Shown: positions 1 to 5,573 of the stretch, one piece after another
Layout: each line of letters begins with the position of its first letter
Numbering within the stretch: the stretch's first letter is position 1
Source: Dehalococcoidia bacterium
GTDB lineage: Bacteria; Chloroflexota; Dehalococcoidia; UBA2979
Length of the DNA stretch: 9,179 nucleotides
Direction of reading: 5' to 3'
NCBI GenBank assembly: GCA_004297315.1
Contig: SCTU01000071.1
Span: 1 to 9,179 of the forward strand
Made by a program: the position numbers and the translations under genes
The notes under the pieces: model-generated
What the model was told of the DNA's origin: nothing
Databases searched by the model: none
Seen by the model: the letters and a program-made list of their open reading frames with translations, nothing else

Positions 1-2
1 CC

Positions 3-266
3 TCGCGGCCGGCGCAGGTGTACGAGCAGGAGATCGGGCTGCTGACGCCGGCGGTGACGGCGGCGCTGGCGGACGCGGAGGCGAAGTACCCCGCGGCGTG
101 GATCGTCGAGGCGATCCGGCTGGCGGTGCTGAACAACGCGCGCTCCTGGCGGTACGCGGAGGCGATCCTCCACCGCTGGGAGACGGAGGGACGTGACGAT
201 GAAAGCGCTGGGCGATCTGCTGGGCGACCGGCCAACCCCTTCGACGCGCTCATCCATCGAGACTGA
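3..266 (+). CDS. DnaD-domain replication protein, C-terminal part (5' end outside window)
   Basis: This is the tail of a protein whose reading frame runs in from the left edge. About 60 residues match the C-terminal DnaD/DnaB_2 domain of primosome and phage replication proteins: YEQEIGLLTP, then an acidic/Ala helix, WIVEAIRLAV, and the diagnostic NNARSWRYAEAILHRW. In Firmicutes this domain binds single-stranded DNA and helps recruit the replicative helicase loader at oriC or restart sites. The last ~25 residues are a polar, probably disordered tail. The gene directly downstream is a DnaC/DnaI-type ATPase whose likely start lies inside this gene, so the two are overlapping and presumably translationally coupled. 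That neighbourhood supports a helicase-loading role. A GTG at 18 is in frame but sits inside the conserved domain, so it is not the true start. Family assignment is fairly secure; the N-terminal domain cannot be seen. Confidence 0.8.
   Translation, partial: SRPAQVYEQEIGLLTPAVTAALADAEAKYPAAWIVEAIRLAVLNNARSWRYAEAILHRWETEGRDDESAGRSAGRPANPFDALIHRD
185..189 (+). promoter_or_regulatory. Ribosome binding site of the tandem loader gene
   Basis: GGAGG lies 9 bases before ATG 199 and only 3 bases before the in-frame GTG 193. The spacing favours ATG 199 as start. The site lies within the upstream DnaD coding sequence, consistent with coupled translation. Confidence 0.55.
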
Positions 267-1563
267 CGTGCCCCCGCGGCACGTCGAGTCCGATCCGCCG
301 TGCATGCACTGTGGCGGGGCGCGCTTCGTGAGGGTGACAGCCGACCCCGAGGACCCGCGGTTCGGCCAGGCCGTGCCGTGCCGCTGCGTGCGCCAGGAGG
401 ACTCACGGGAGCGGCGCGACCGCCTCACGCGCTACTCACGCCTCGGCGCGCTGCGGCGGCTCACGTTCGAGACGCTGCTGCGCTCCGGCCGCGCGAGCGA
501 CCCGCGCGCGCAGCGCGCCTACGCCGAGGCCGTCGGGATCGCGGAGCGCTACGCGCGCCAACCCGAGGGCTGGCTGGTGCTTTCCGGCGCGCACGGCAGC
601 GGCAAGACGCATATCGCCGCCGCGATCGCTAACGCCGTGATCGAGCGCGGCGACCCCGCCCTCTTCGTCACGGTCGCGGACCTGCTCGACCACCTGCGCT
701 CGGCATATGCCGACGATGCCGAGGTCGAGTACGACGCGCTGTTCGAGCAGGTGCGGAACGCGCCCCTGCTCGTGCTCGACGACCTCGACGCGTACGCGGA
801 GACCGCGTGGGCGCGGGAGAAGTTCTTCCAGATCGTCTCGCACCGCTTCAATGCCGCGCTGCCGACGGTGTTCACTGCCGTCCGTCAGCCCGCCGACCTC
901 GACGCGCGGCTCGCGGTGCGGCTGACCGACCCGGCGCTTGCGCAGGTCGTCGAACTGGGCGGCGAGGCGCAGCCCGCCTACGTCCAGGTGGGCGCGATGA
1001 CGCGCGAGCGGCTGGCGGCGTTCACCTTCGACAACTTCATCCCGGACGGCGTGGGGTTATCCGGCGCCGACCGGAAGAGTTTGGAAGGCGCCTACCGCCG
1101 CGCGGTGACGTGGGCTCGCGACCCGAAGGGCTGGTTCGTCCTCCTGGGCAAGAACGGCAGCGGCAAGACCCACCTCGCGGCCGCGATCGCGAACGAACGG
1201 CTCGCGAAGGGCGACCGCGTCGCGTTCGCGAACGTGCCCGACCTGCTCGACGAGTTGCGCGCGGCATACGCGCCGGACGCCCGGCGGCGCTACGACGATA
1301 TCTTCCGCACGCTCGCGGAGATGCCGGTGCTGATCCTCGACGATCTCGGTGCGCAGAAATCGAGCCCGTGGGCGGAGGAGAAGCTGTACCAATTGCTGAA
1401 CCACCGCCACCTGGCGCGCGCGCTGACGGTGATCACCTCGAACGTCCACCCGAAGGACATGGAGCCGCGCATCGCCTCGCGGATCGGCGACCGGGACGTC
1501 TCCGAGATGTCCGAGATCACCGCGCCGGACTTCCGTCTGATGAACCACGGCGGGAAGAAGTAG
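199..1563 (+). CDS. Tandem AAA+ DnaC/DnaI-like helicase loader (two ATPase domains fused)
   Basis: This 454-residue protein (from ATG 199) holds two complete DnaC/IstB-type AAA+ domains, where single-domain loaders are about 250-330 residues. The N-terminus carries one zinc-type cluster, CxxC (C35, C38) and CxC (C61, C63), as in DnaI-type loaders, where this region contacts the helicase. Domain 1 has Walker A GAHGSGKT (K136) and Walker B LLVLDD (D194, D195). Domain 2 has GKNGSGKT (K323) and VLILDD (D381, D382). Domain 2 keeps the sensor-1 asparagine (TSN, N415) and the Arg pair R424/R428. Domain 1 keeps R237/R241 but has Val228 in place of the Asn. The family loads the replicative DnaB-type helicase onto DNA. 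The gene overlaps the upstream DnaD-like gene by 68 bases. GTG 268, just past the upstream stop, is another possible start but has no ribosome site. The loader role is inferred from family and context; an IstB-like transposition role is unlikely because no transposase is present. Confidence 0.85.
   Translation: MKALGDLLGDRPTPSTRSSIETDVPPRHVESDPPCMHCGGARFVRVTADPEDPRFGQAVPCRCVRQEDSRERRDRLTRYSRLGALRRLTFETLLRSGRASDPRAQRAYAEAVGIAERYARQPEGWLVLSGAHGSGKTHIAAAIANAVIERGDPALFVTVADLLDHLRSAYADDAEVEYDALFEQVRNAPLLVLDDLDAYAETAWAREKFFQIVSHRFNAALPTVFTAVRQPADLDARLAVRLTDPALAQVVELGGEAQPAYVQVGAMTRERLAAFTFDNFIPDGVGLSGADRKSLEGAYRRAVTWARDPKGWFVLLGKNGSGKTHLAAAIANERLAKGDRVAFANVPDLLDELRAAYAPDARRRYDDIFRTLAEMPVLILDDLGAQKSSPWAEEKLYQLLNHRHLARALTVITSNVHPKDMEPRIASRIGDRDVSEMSEITAPDFRLMNHGGKK
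442..921 (+). repeat. First copy of internal duplication in the helicase-loader gene
   Basis: This segment encodes the first AAA+ domain, from LGALRRLTF to the RLAVR motif. It aligns without a gap to the segment 561 bases downstream. By hand count about 59 of ~120 residues from the Walker A region onward are identical, and Walker A stretches are near-identical at DNA level. This copy has lost the sensor-1 Asn. Confidence 0.8.
1003..1482 (+). repeat. Second copy of internal duplication in the helicase-loader gene
   Basis: This segment encodes the second AAA+ domain, starting TRERLAAFTF and ending at the RIASR motif. It lies exactly 561 bases (187 codons) after the first copy and keeps all canonical ATPase residues. 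Only the zinc-cluster region upstream of copy 1 is not duplicated. Confidence 0.8.
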
Positions 1564-1585
1564 CGGAGCGGCTGCGGCCGACGTG

Positions 1586-2671
1586 CTACCTGACGAGGCC
1601 CTGTCGCACGAGCCAGTCCGTCGTGTGCGGCGCGCTGTGGTGGAGCGCCTCAACGGGTGGCAGCGAGGCGCGGTCGAACCATTCGAGCGCGGTGAACTCG
1701 GGGCGGTGCTCCGCGCGCGTGTCGCCCTCGATTGCCGCGCCTGCATACACCGCCTCGAAATGCTCGCGGTCCCAGAACAACCCCACGAGGCGTTCGGCCG
1801 TGGCGCGCACGCCCGTCTCCTCGGCCAGTTCGCGTGCGGCGGTGCGCTCCGGCGCCTCGCCCGGCTCCGCGTGCCCCGAGGGCGCGGCCCACAGCCCTGC
1901 GCCGGGGACGCCCTCGCGACGGCGCCCAAGGAGCACGCGGTGGTCGCGCAGCGCGAGCAGTCCGGCGGTGGGGCGCGGGTTCTCGTAGTGCCAGGCGGCG
2001 CAACGCGAGCAGTGCCAGATGCCGGTGGTGTCCGCCACCAGCCCGCCCGAGCACTGGGCGCAGAACCGCGGCAGCGGTCGCGCCGTCCGCCCGCTCACGA
2101 CCTCGGCAGTCGCAACGTCGAGCGCCGTCGCGGCGAAGCGCCGCGGATCGGGCGAGCGCGCTAGCAGGCCGCGCAGGAGGGCTTCCGTCGTGGAGAAGGC
2201 GAGGTCGTCCCACGGCACCTCGTCCGGGGCGCACCAGCACACCGTGGCGACCTCGTCGCGCGGGTGCGCCTCCTCCTCGGTGGCCGCGAGGAACGAAAGC
2301 ACGATGTGGCCGCGGCCGTCCGGGGTGGGGAGGAGCCGCGGGATCGCGGCGAGCCCGAGGACGCGCGCGATCACACCCGCCTCCTCGGACGCCTCGCGTG
2401 CGGCGGCGGCGGGCGGCGTCTCGCCCAACCCGATAAACCCTCCGGGCACCGTCCAGCGGCCCGGGCTCCGTTCCACATCGCCGCGCTGGATGAGGAGGAC
2501 GCGGCCGTCCCGCACGATCACCGCCTCGCCGACGGGGATCGGGTTGCGCCAGCGCGTCGTCCCGCACGCCTCGCAGCGCTGGTGGCCGAGGTAGCGCTCG
2601 ACGAGGCGCGGCGAGCCGCACACGTTGCAGTACGGCGTGTCCCCGGACGTGCTGCTGGGAGGGATGGTCAC
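1586..2671 (-). CDS. Double zinc-ribbon/Nudix hydrolase
   Basis: This 361-residue protein is built of two copies of a zinc ribbon followed by a Nudix domain. Ribbon 1 uses C15, C18, C33, C36; ribbon 2 uses C204, C207, C221, C224, followed by the typical HYENPRP. Nudix box 1 (residues 78-100) and box 2 (266-288) both fit Gx5Ex7REUxEExGU, with REASEEAGV and RELAEETGV, so both sites look able to bind metal and cleave nucleoside-diphosphate-X substrates. Zinc ribbon plus Nudix recalls NudC (NADH pyrophosphatase), but the NudC substrate motif SQPWPFPxS is absent, so the substrate is unknown. The start is GTG, 7 bases after the stop of the MoaD-MoaE gene, with no clear ribosome site, which suggests coupling to that gene. 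It converges on the helicase-loader gene with 22 bases between stops. Usual family members have one Nudix domain. Confidence 0.85.
   Translation of the reverse strand: MTIPPSSTSGDTPYCNVCGSPRLVERYLGHQRCEACGTTRWRNPIPVGEAVIVRDGRVLLIQRGDVERSPGRWTVPGGFIGLGETPPAAAAREASEEAGVIARVLGLAAIPRLLPTPDGRGHIVLSFLAATEEEAHPRDEVATVCWCAPDEVPWDDLAFSTTEALLRGLLARSPDPRRFAATALDVATAEVVSGRTARPLPRFCAQCSGGLVADTTGIWHCSRCAAWHYENPRPTAGLLALRDHRVLLGRRREGVPGAGLWAAPSGHAEPGEAPERTAARELAEETGVRATAERLVGLFWDREHFEAVYAGAAIEGDTRAEHRPEFTALEWFDRASLPPVEALHHSAPHTTDWLVRQGLVR
1808..2065 (-). repeat. Second zinc-ribbon/Nudix module (intragenic duplication)
   Basis: This encodes residues 203-288: CxxC...CxxC ribbon, core strands (RVLLGRRR, LWAAPSGH) and a complete Nudix box. 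It parallels the first module about 189 residues earlier. Divergence between the two is larger than between the two loader domains next door. Confidence 0.7.
2372..2632 (-). repeat. First zinc-ribbon/Nudix module (intragenic duplication)
   Basis: This encodes residues 14-100: ribbon YCNVC...CEAC, the RNPIP motif, core strands (RVLLIQRG, RWTVPGGF) and a complete Nudix box. It is the counterpart of the module at 1808-2065. Confidence 0.7.
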
Positions 2672-2678
2672 CGGTGGG

Positions 2679-3383
2679 TTACCGCGCGACCGGCCTGGGC
2701 GCGACGCCTTCCTGCCACTGGGCGCCGTCCGGACCCCATTCCTTCTTCCACACGGGCACGGTCTCCTTCACGCGGTCGACCGTACGCAGCGCCGCCTCGA
2801 AGGCGTCCTGCCGGTGCGCGGCCGCGACCACGACGAGCAGCGAGGTTTCGCCGACCTCCAGCATGCCGACGCGATGATGGATCCCGACGTCGTAGACCTC
2901 GCGCGCGGCGTAGGCGGCGCGCGTCTCCTGCGCGACGGCTGCGAGTTGCCGGACGGCCATCTCCTCGTACGCCTCGTACTGGAGGCGGAGCACGGCGTGC
3001 CCCTCATGGTGGTCGCGCACCGTGCCTTCGAACACGACGCAGGCGCCGGTGGCCGGCGTCATCACTGCGTCGCGAAGCGCCTGCGGGTCGAGCACGGCGC
3101 GGGTGACGAGGACCTTCGGCGTCTCGCCCGCGGCCCCGCCGGAGATCGGCGGGATCAGCGCCACGGTGTCGCCGTCGTGCAGCGCGGTGCCGGGTTCGAG
3201 GATGTACTCCTCGTTCACGGCGATCGCGACGCCGCTCAGGTACGGTCCGAGCTTCGGGTGCGCCTCGCCGAGACGGGCACGCAGGGCCTCGACCGTCACG
3301 TCGGGCGTGGCGAACTCCTCGACGAGGGCGTCGTTGCCGACGACCTCGCGCAGGCCGGCGAAGAGGCGGACGGTGACGCGCAC
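2679..3383 (-). CDS. moaD/moaE: Molybdopterin synthase, fused MoaD (small) and MoaE (large) subunits
   Basis: The protein joins MoaD to MoaE, the two subunits that convert cyclic pyranopterin monophosphate to molybdopterin in the cytoplasm. From GTG 3383 it is 234 residues. The MoaD part begins RVTVRLFAGLREVVG and ends PPISGG with the Gly-Gly at 82-83, the place where free MoaD (about 81 residues) ends. MoaE follows, with FEGTVRDHHEG (R123), AHR (H190, R191) and VKETVPVWKKEW, holding the catalytic lysines K206 and K213. MoaD normally needs a free C-terminal Gly-Gly for thiocarboxylation, so cleavage after Gly-Gly is expected; mycobacterial MoaX is a known fused precedent. GTG 3383 was chosen because it gives the canonical MoaD N-terminus and has GGGAGGG upstream; ATG 3407 would add eight residues and lacks a ribosome site. 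The Nudix gene follows after 7 bases. Confidence 0.92.
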   Translation of the reverse strand: MRVTVRLFAGLREVVGNDALVEEFATPDVTVEALRARLGEAHPKLGPYLSGVAIAVNEEYILEPGTALHDGDTVALIPPISGGAAGETPKVLVTRAVLDPQALRDAVMTPATGACVVFEGTVRDHHEGHAVLRLQYEAYEEMAVRQLAAVAQETRAAYAAREVYDVGIHHRVGMLEVGETSLLVVVAAAHRQDAFEAALRTVDRVKETVPVWKKEWGPDGAQWQEGVAPRPVAR

Positions 3384-3386
3384 GAG

Positions 3387-3393
3387 CCCTCCC
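3387..3393 (-). promoter_or_regulatory. Ribosome binding site of the MoaD-MoaE gene
   Basis: GGGAGGG (minus strand) sits 3 bases before GTG 3383, slightly tight but strong. It lies downstream of ATG 3407, so it supports GTG 3383 as the start. Confidence 0.5.
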
Positions 3394-3414
3394 GCGTGGG
3401 TGACCATGGCACTC

Positions 3415-3420
3415 AGTATA
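3415..3420 (-). promoter_or_regulatory. Possible -10 element for the MoaD-MoaE/Nudix operon
   Basis: TATACT on the minus strand differs from TATAAT at one base and is striking in such GC-rich DNA. It would start a transcript near 3408, giving a leader of about 25 bases that contains the GGGAGGG site. No good -35 box is seen at 16-18 bases. If ATG 3407 were used instead, the transcript would be leaderless. Confidence 0.35.
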
Positions 3421-3444
3421 GGCGGCGCGGGCGGGCGGCCTCGG

Positions 3445-4707
3445 TCAGTCGAGGTCGCGGAGCGGGCGCTGGCGCAGGAGGACGAGCATGCTCACGCTGA
3501 TGATCACGAGCGCCGCGATCGGGTAGGTGCGTTCGATGCCGATCGCGGCGGCGAGCAGGCCGACAAGCAGCCCGGTCACCTGCATGAGGCCGCCACCGAG
3601 CAGGAGCAGGCCGGTCACGCGGCCGAGCACACGGTTGGGCACGATCGCCTGGACGATGCCGATGCCGACGGTGTTCATCACCATGAACGAAACCCCCGCC
3701 AACGCGTTGAAGGCGAAGGCGATCGGGATCGCGCGCACGAGCGAGAAACCGAGCACCGCCACACCGAGGCCGAAGCAGGAGCCGAGGAAGAGCCAGCCTC
3801 GATGTTGGAGGCTCGGCCGCGTCATGAGGTAGGTGGTCGAGAGGACGGAGCCGATCCCCCAGAAAAGGGCGAGCATCCCCCAACCGGCCGCCCCCAGGTG
3901 CAGGACGTCCTTCACCCACGCCCCGATCAGGATCCCCATCACGGAGAGGCCGGCCGCTGTGGAGAGCCACGTGAGCAGCACCGTCCAGCGCACGGCAGGT
4001 TGCTCCGCCAGGACCTCGAGGCCGCCTCGAAGGTTCTCCCACACGGACTCGCGGCGGGCGTCCGGGTCGGCAGCGGACCCCGCGCTCGTCATCGCCATCG
4101 CGCAGGCCAGCACGGCGGCCGGCCCGACCGCGGAGATCAGGTAGGTCGAGCCGACCCCGAGGTGCTCGAGCGACCAGCCGGAGAACGGAGCGGCGACGAG
4201 CAGCGCCGCCGACACGATCATGAAGAACAGCGACAGCGCGCTGGACAGCAGCGCCTCCGGCACGACGTCGCGCAGCATCGACGTCCGCGTGGGGCCGTCC
4301 TGTCCCTGGATCAGGCCGAACGTGGCGAAGAGCACGATCATCAACGGCAGGAGCCAGCCTTCGCCGTCGCGCACCGAGGGGACGAGCAGCAGCGCGCCGA
4401 TCGCGACTGTCATCGCTAGCGCGGCGAACTGGCTCACGATCAGCACGCGTCGCCGCGGGAAGCGGTCGGCAAACGCCCCGCCGAAGAGCACGTACGAGAG
4501 GAACGCGACGCCGCGGCTCGCACCGAGCGCGCCGAGGTAGATCACCGCCTTGCCATCGGGTGCGGCGGTCGTGACGTACCAGCCCTGCGTGAAGAAGAGC
4601 AGCGGCTGCGTCAGGCCCACCGCCAGTTGGGTGCCGAGGAGCAGCCGGTACTCGCGGACGCGCAGGGCCTGGCGCAGCGGTGAACCGGTCGTCGCAATGG
4701 CGGCCAC
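3445..4707 (-). CDS. Major facilitator superfamily transporter (EntS/MFS_3-like)
   Basis: This 420-residue inner-membrane protein has about twelve hydrophobic segments, the usual MFS count and length. After the first helix pair comes motif A, GGAFADRFPRRRV (residues 76-88), in the TM2-TM3 loop. A cytoplasmic mid-loop near residues 205-230 (DPDARRESVWENLRGG) separates the two six-helix halves. The stretch QGQDGPTRTSMLRDVVP and the late VPNRVLGRVTGLLLLGGG are typical of the MFS_3 group that includes EntS-like exporters, so proton-driven efflux is likely; the substrate cannot be told. The start is GTG 4707 with GGAGG (4712-4716, minus strand) four bases upstream. It runs in the same direction as the MoaD-MoaE gene 60 bases downstream, but a possible promoter lies between them. 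It is divergent from comF, sharing an 81-base upstream region in which I see no convincing promoter or operator. Confidence 0.85.
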   Translation of the reverse strand: MAAIATTGSPLRQALRVREYRLLLGTQLAVGLTQPLLFFTQGWYVTTAAPDGKAVIYLGALGASRGVAFLSYVLFGGAFADRFPRRRVLIVSQFAALAMTVAIGALLLVPSVRDGEGWLLPLMIVLFATFGLIQGQDGPTRTSMLRDVVPEALLSSALSLFFMIVSAALLVAAPFSGWSLEHLGVGSTYLISAVGPAAVLACAMAMTSAGSAADPDARRESVWENLRGGLEVLAEQPAVRWTVLLTWLSTAAGLSVMGILIGAWVKDVLHLGAAGWGMLALFWGIGSVLSTTYLMTRPSLQHRGWLFLGSCFGLGVAVLGFSLVRAIPIAFAFNALAGVSFMVMNTVGIGIVQAIVPNRVLGRVTGLLLLGGGLMQVTGLLVGLLAAAIGIERTYPIAALVIISVSMLVLLRQRPLRDLD

Positions 4708-4776
4708 GGCGCCTCCGTCTTTCTGGCATGCTGCATCGCGAAGTGGCGCGGCGGAGAAGTGTCGAGGCTAACGCCT

Positions 4777-4782
4777 GGGAGG
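4777..4782 (+). promoter_or_regulatory. Ribosome binding site of comF
   Basis: GGGAGG lies 6 bases before GTG 4789, an ideal distance. The upstream in-frame GTG 4759 has only GGAG two bases away, so this site decides the start. Confidence 0.6.
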
Positions 4783-4788
4783 CCTGGA

Positions 4789-5514
4789 GTGTTGTCCGGA
4801 CGCCAGATTGAAGCCGGGGGCCGTCCTCTGCGGCGGCTGCTCGCCGAAGCGGCCGAGTTCCTGCTTCCCCAGCACTGCCTGGTGTGCGGCCGCTTCGGGG
4901 CAGCGCTGCACGACCGATGCCTCGCTCGGCTGCCCGCTGCCGAGCCGCCACGTTGCCTGCGCTGCTGGCGTCCCGGCGCCGGGACATGGTGCGAGCGCTG
5001 CGCAGCAGGCGGGCCCGACGCCCCTGCCTTCGATGGGCTGCGTGCGCCCTTCGAGTTCGAGGGTGCCGCGCGCCGCGCCATCATCGAGGCGAAGTTTCGG
5101 GGCGTGACGGCGTTGCTCCCACCGCTCGCCCGCGCGGCCGCCATGACGGTGCCCGAGGAGTGGGACGTCGGGCTGGTAGTGCCGGTCCCCCTCGCACCCC
5201 GGCGGCGGCGCTTGCGCGGTTACAACCAGGCGGAACTCGCCGCCCGGGAGATCGCGCGCGCACTCGGCCTTCCTATCGAGTTGAAATGGTTGAGACGCGT
5301 CCGCGAAACACCACCGCAGGCGGGACTGACCGCGGCAGCACGGTCGACGAATCTGCGGGAGGCGTTCGCTGCGGTTCCCCAGCCATCTGCCCGGAACGTG
5401 CTCGTGGTCGATGACGTCACCACGACGGGTGCAACATTTGAGGCGGTTGCGCGGGCGTTGCGGTCTGCGGGTGTGCACCGTGTCTATGCCGTAGCGTTGG
5501 CACGCGAGGATTAG
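4789..5514 (+). CDS. comF: ComF-family phosphoribosyltransferase-like protein
   Basis: This 241-residue protein matches ComF/ComFC. An N-terminal cysteine-rich zinc region has C30, C33, C44, C56, C59, C68 and C71, starting with the family hallmark LLPQHCLVCG. The middle carries the family's VPVPLAPRRRRLRGYNQAELAAREI spread over residues 131-155, then TPPQAGLTAAARSTNLREAF around 174-193. The type I phosphoribosyltransferase PRPP loop is VLVVDDVTTTGAT (204-216, D208-D209). ComFC is needed for DNA uptake in naturally competent bacteria, but homologues are widespread in species not known to be competent and the biochemical reaction is not settled. No other competence gene is present here. The start is GTG 4789, based on its ribosome site; GTG 4759 would add ten residues. 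It is divergent from the MFS gene and lies 59 bases before the sugar-phosphate kinase gene. Confidence 0.9.
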   Translation: MLSGRQIEAGGRPLRRLLAEAAEFLLPQHCLVCGRFGAALHDRCLARLPAAEPPRCLRCWRPGAGTWCERCAAGGPDAPAFDGLRAPFEFEGAARRAIIEAKFRGVTALLPPLARAAAMTVPEEWDVGLVVPVPLAPRRRRLRGYNQAELAAREIARALGLPIELKWLRRVRETPPQAGLTAAARSTNLREAFAAVPQPSARNVLVVDDVTTTGATFEAVARALRSAGVHRVYAVALARED

Positions 5515-5534
5515 CGGCGCGTTTCCACGGTGTC

Positions 5535-5540
5535 TACACT
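5535..5540 (+). promoter_or_regulatory. Possible -10 element for the fruK gene
   Basis: TACACT, followed by AAAAG, is the only AT-leaning patch in the 59-base gap after comF. A transcript would start near 5547, at the base of the hairpin described next. No good -35 is found at normal spacing, so this is weak. Confidence 0.3.
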
Positions 5541-5546
5541 AAAAGT

Positions 5547-5563
5547 GCCCGCGAGGGGCGGGC
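5547..5563 (+). other. GC hairpin abutting the fruK ribosome site
   Basis: GCCCGC (5547-5552) and GCGGGC (5558-5563) form a perfect six-base GC stem with a five-base loop. The ribosome site GAGG (5564-5567) follows immediately and the GTG start is at 5574. It could be a weak terminator for comF (only three Ts follow), a 5' stabiliser, or a translation modulator. Function is not established. Confidence 0.45.
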
Positions 5564-5573
5564 GAGGCTTTCT

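Noticed and set aside
1569..1580. CGGC-TGCG-GCCG hairpin between the convergent loader and Nudix stops, as a bidirectional terminator
   Set aside because: Only four base pairs and no T-tract on either side; too weak in this base composition.
807..1988. Plus-strand open frame of 393 codons overlapping the loader and Nudix genes
   Set aside because: It is a frame-shifted shadow: Arg/Pro/Ala-rich, without motifs, and crosses from one real gene into the antisense of another.
3022..4419. Long plus-strand open frame (465 codons) opposite the MFS and MoaD-MoaE genes
   Set aside because: Low-complexity charged translation, no domain, and it lies across two well-supported minus-strand genes.
4759..4788. 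Upstream GTG 4759 as the comF start
   Set aside because: Its ribosome-site spacing is two bases, while GTG 4789 has GGGAGG at six bases and yields a normal ComF length.
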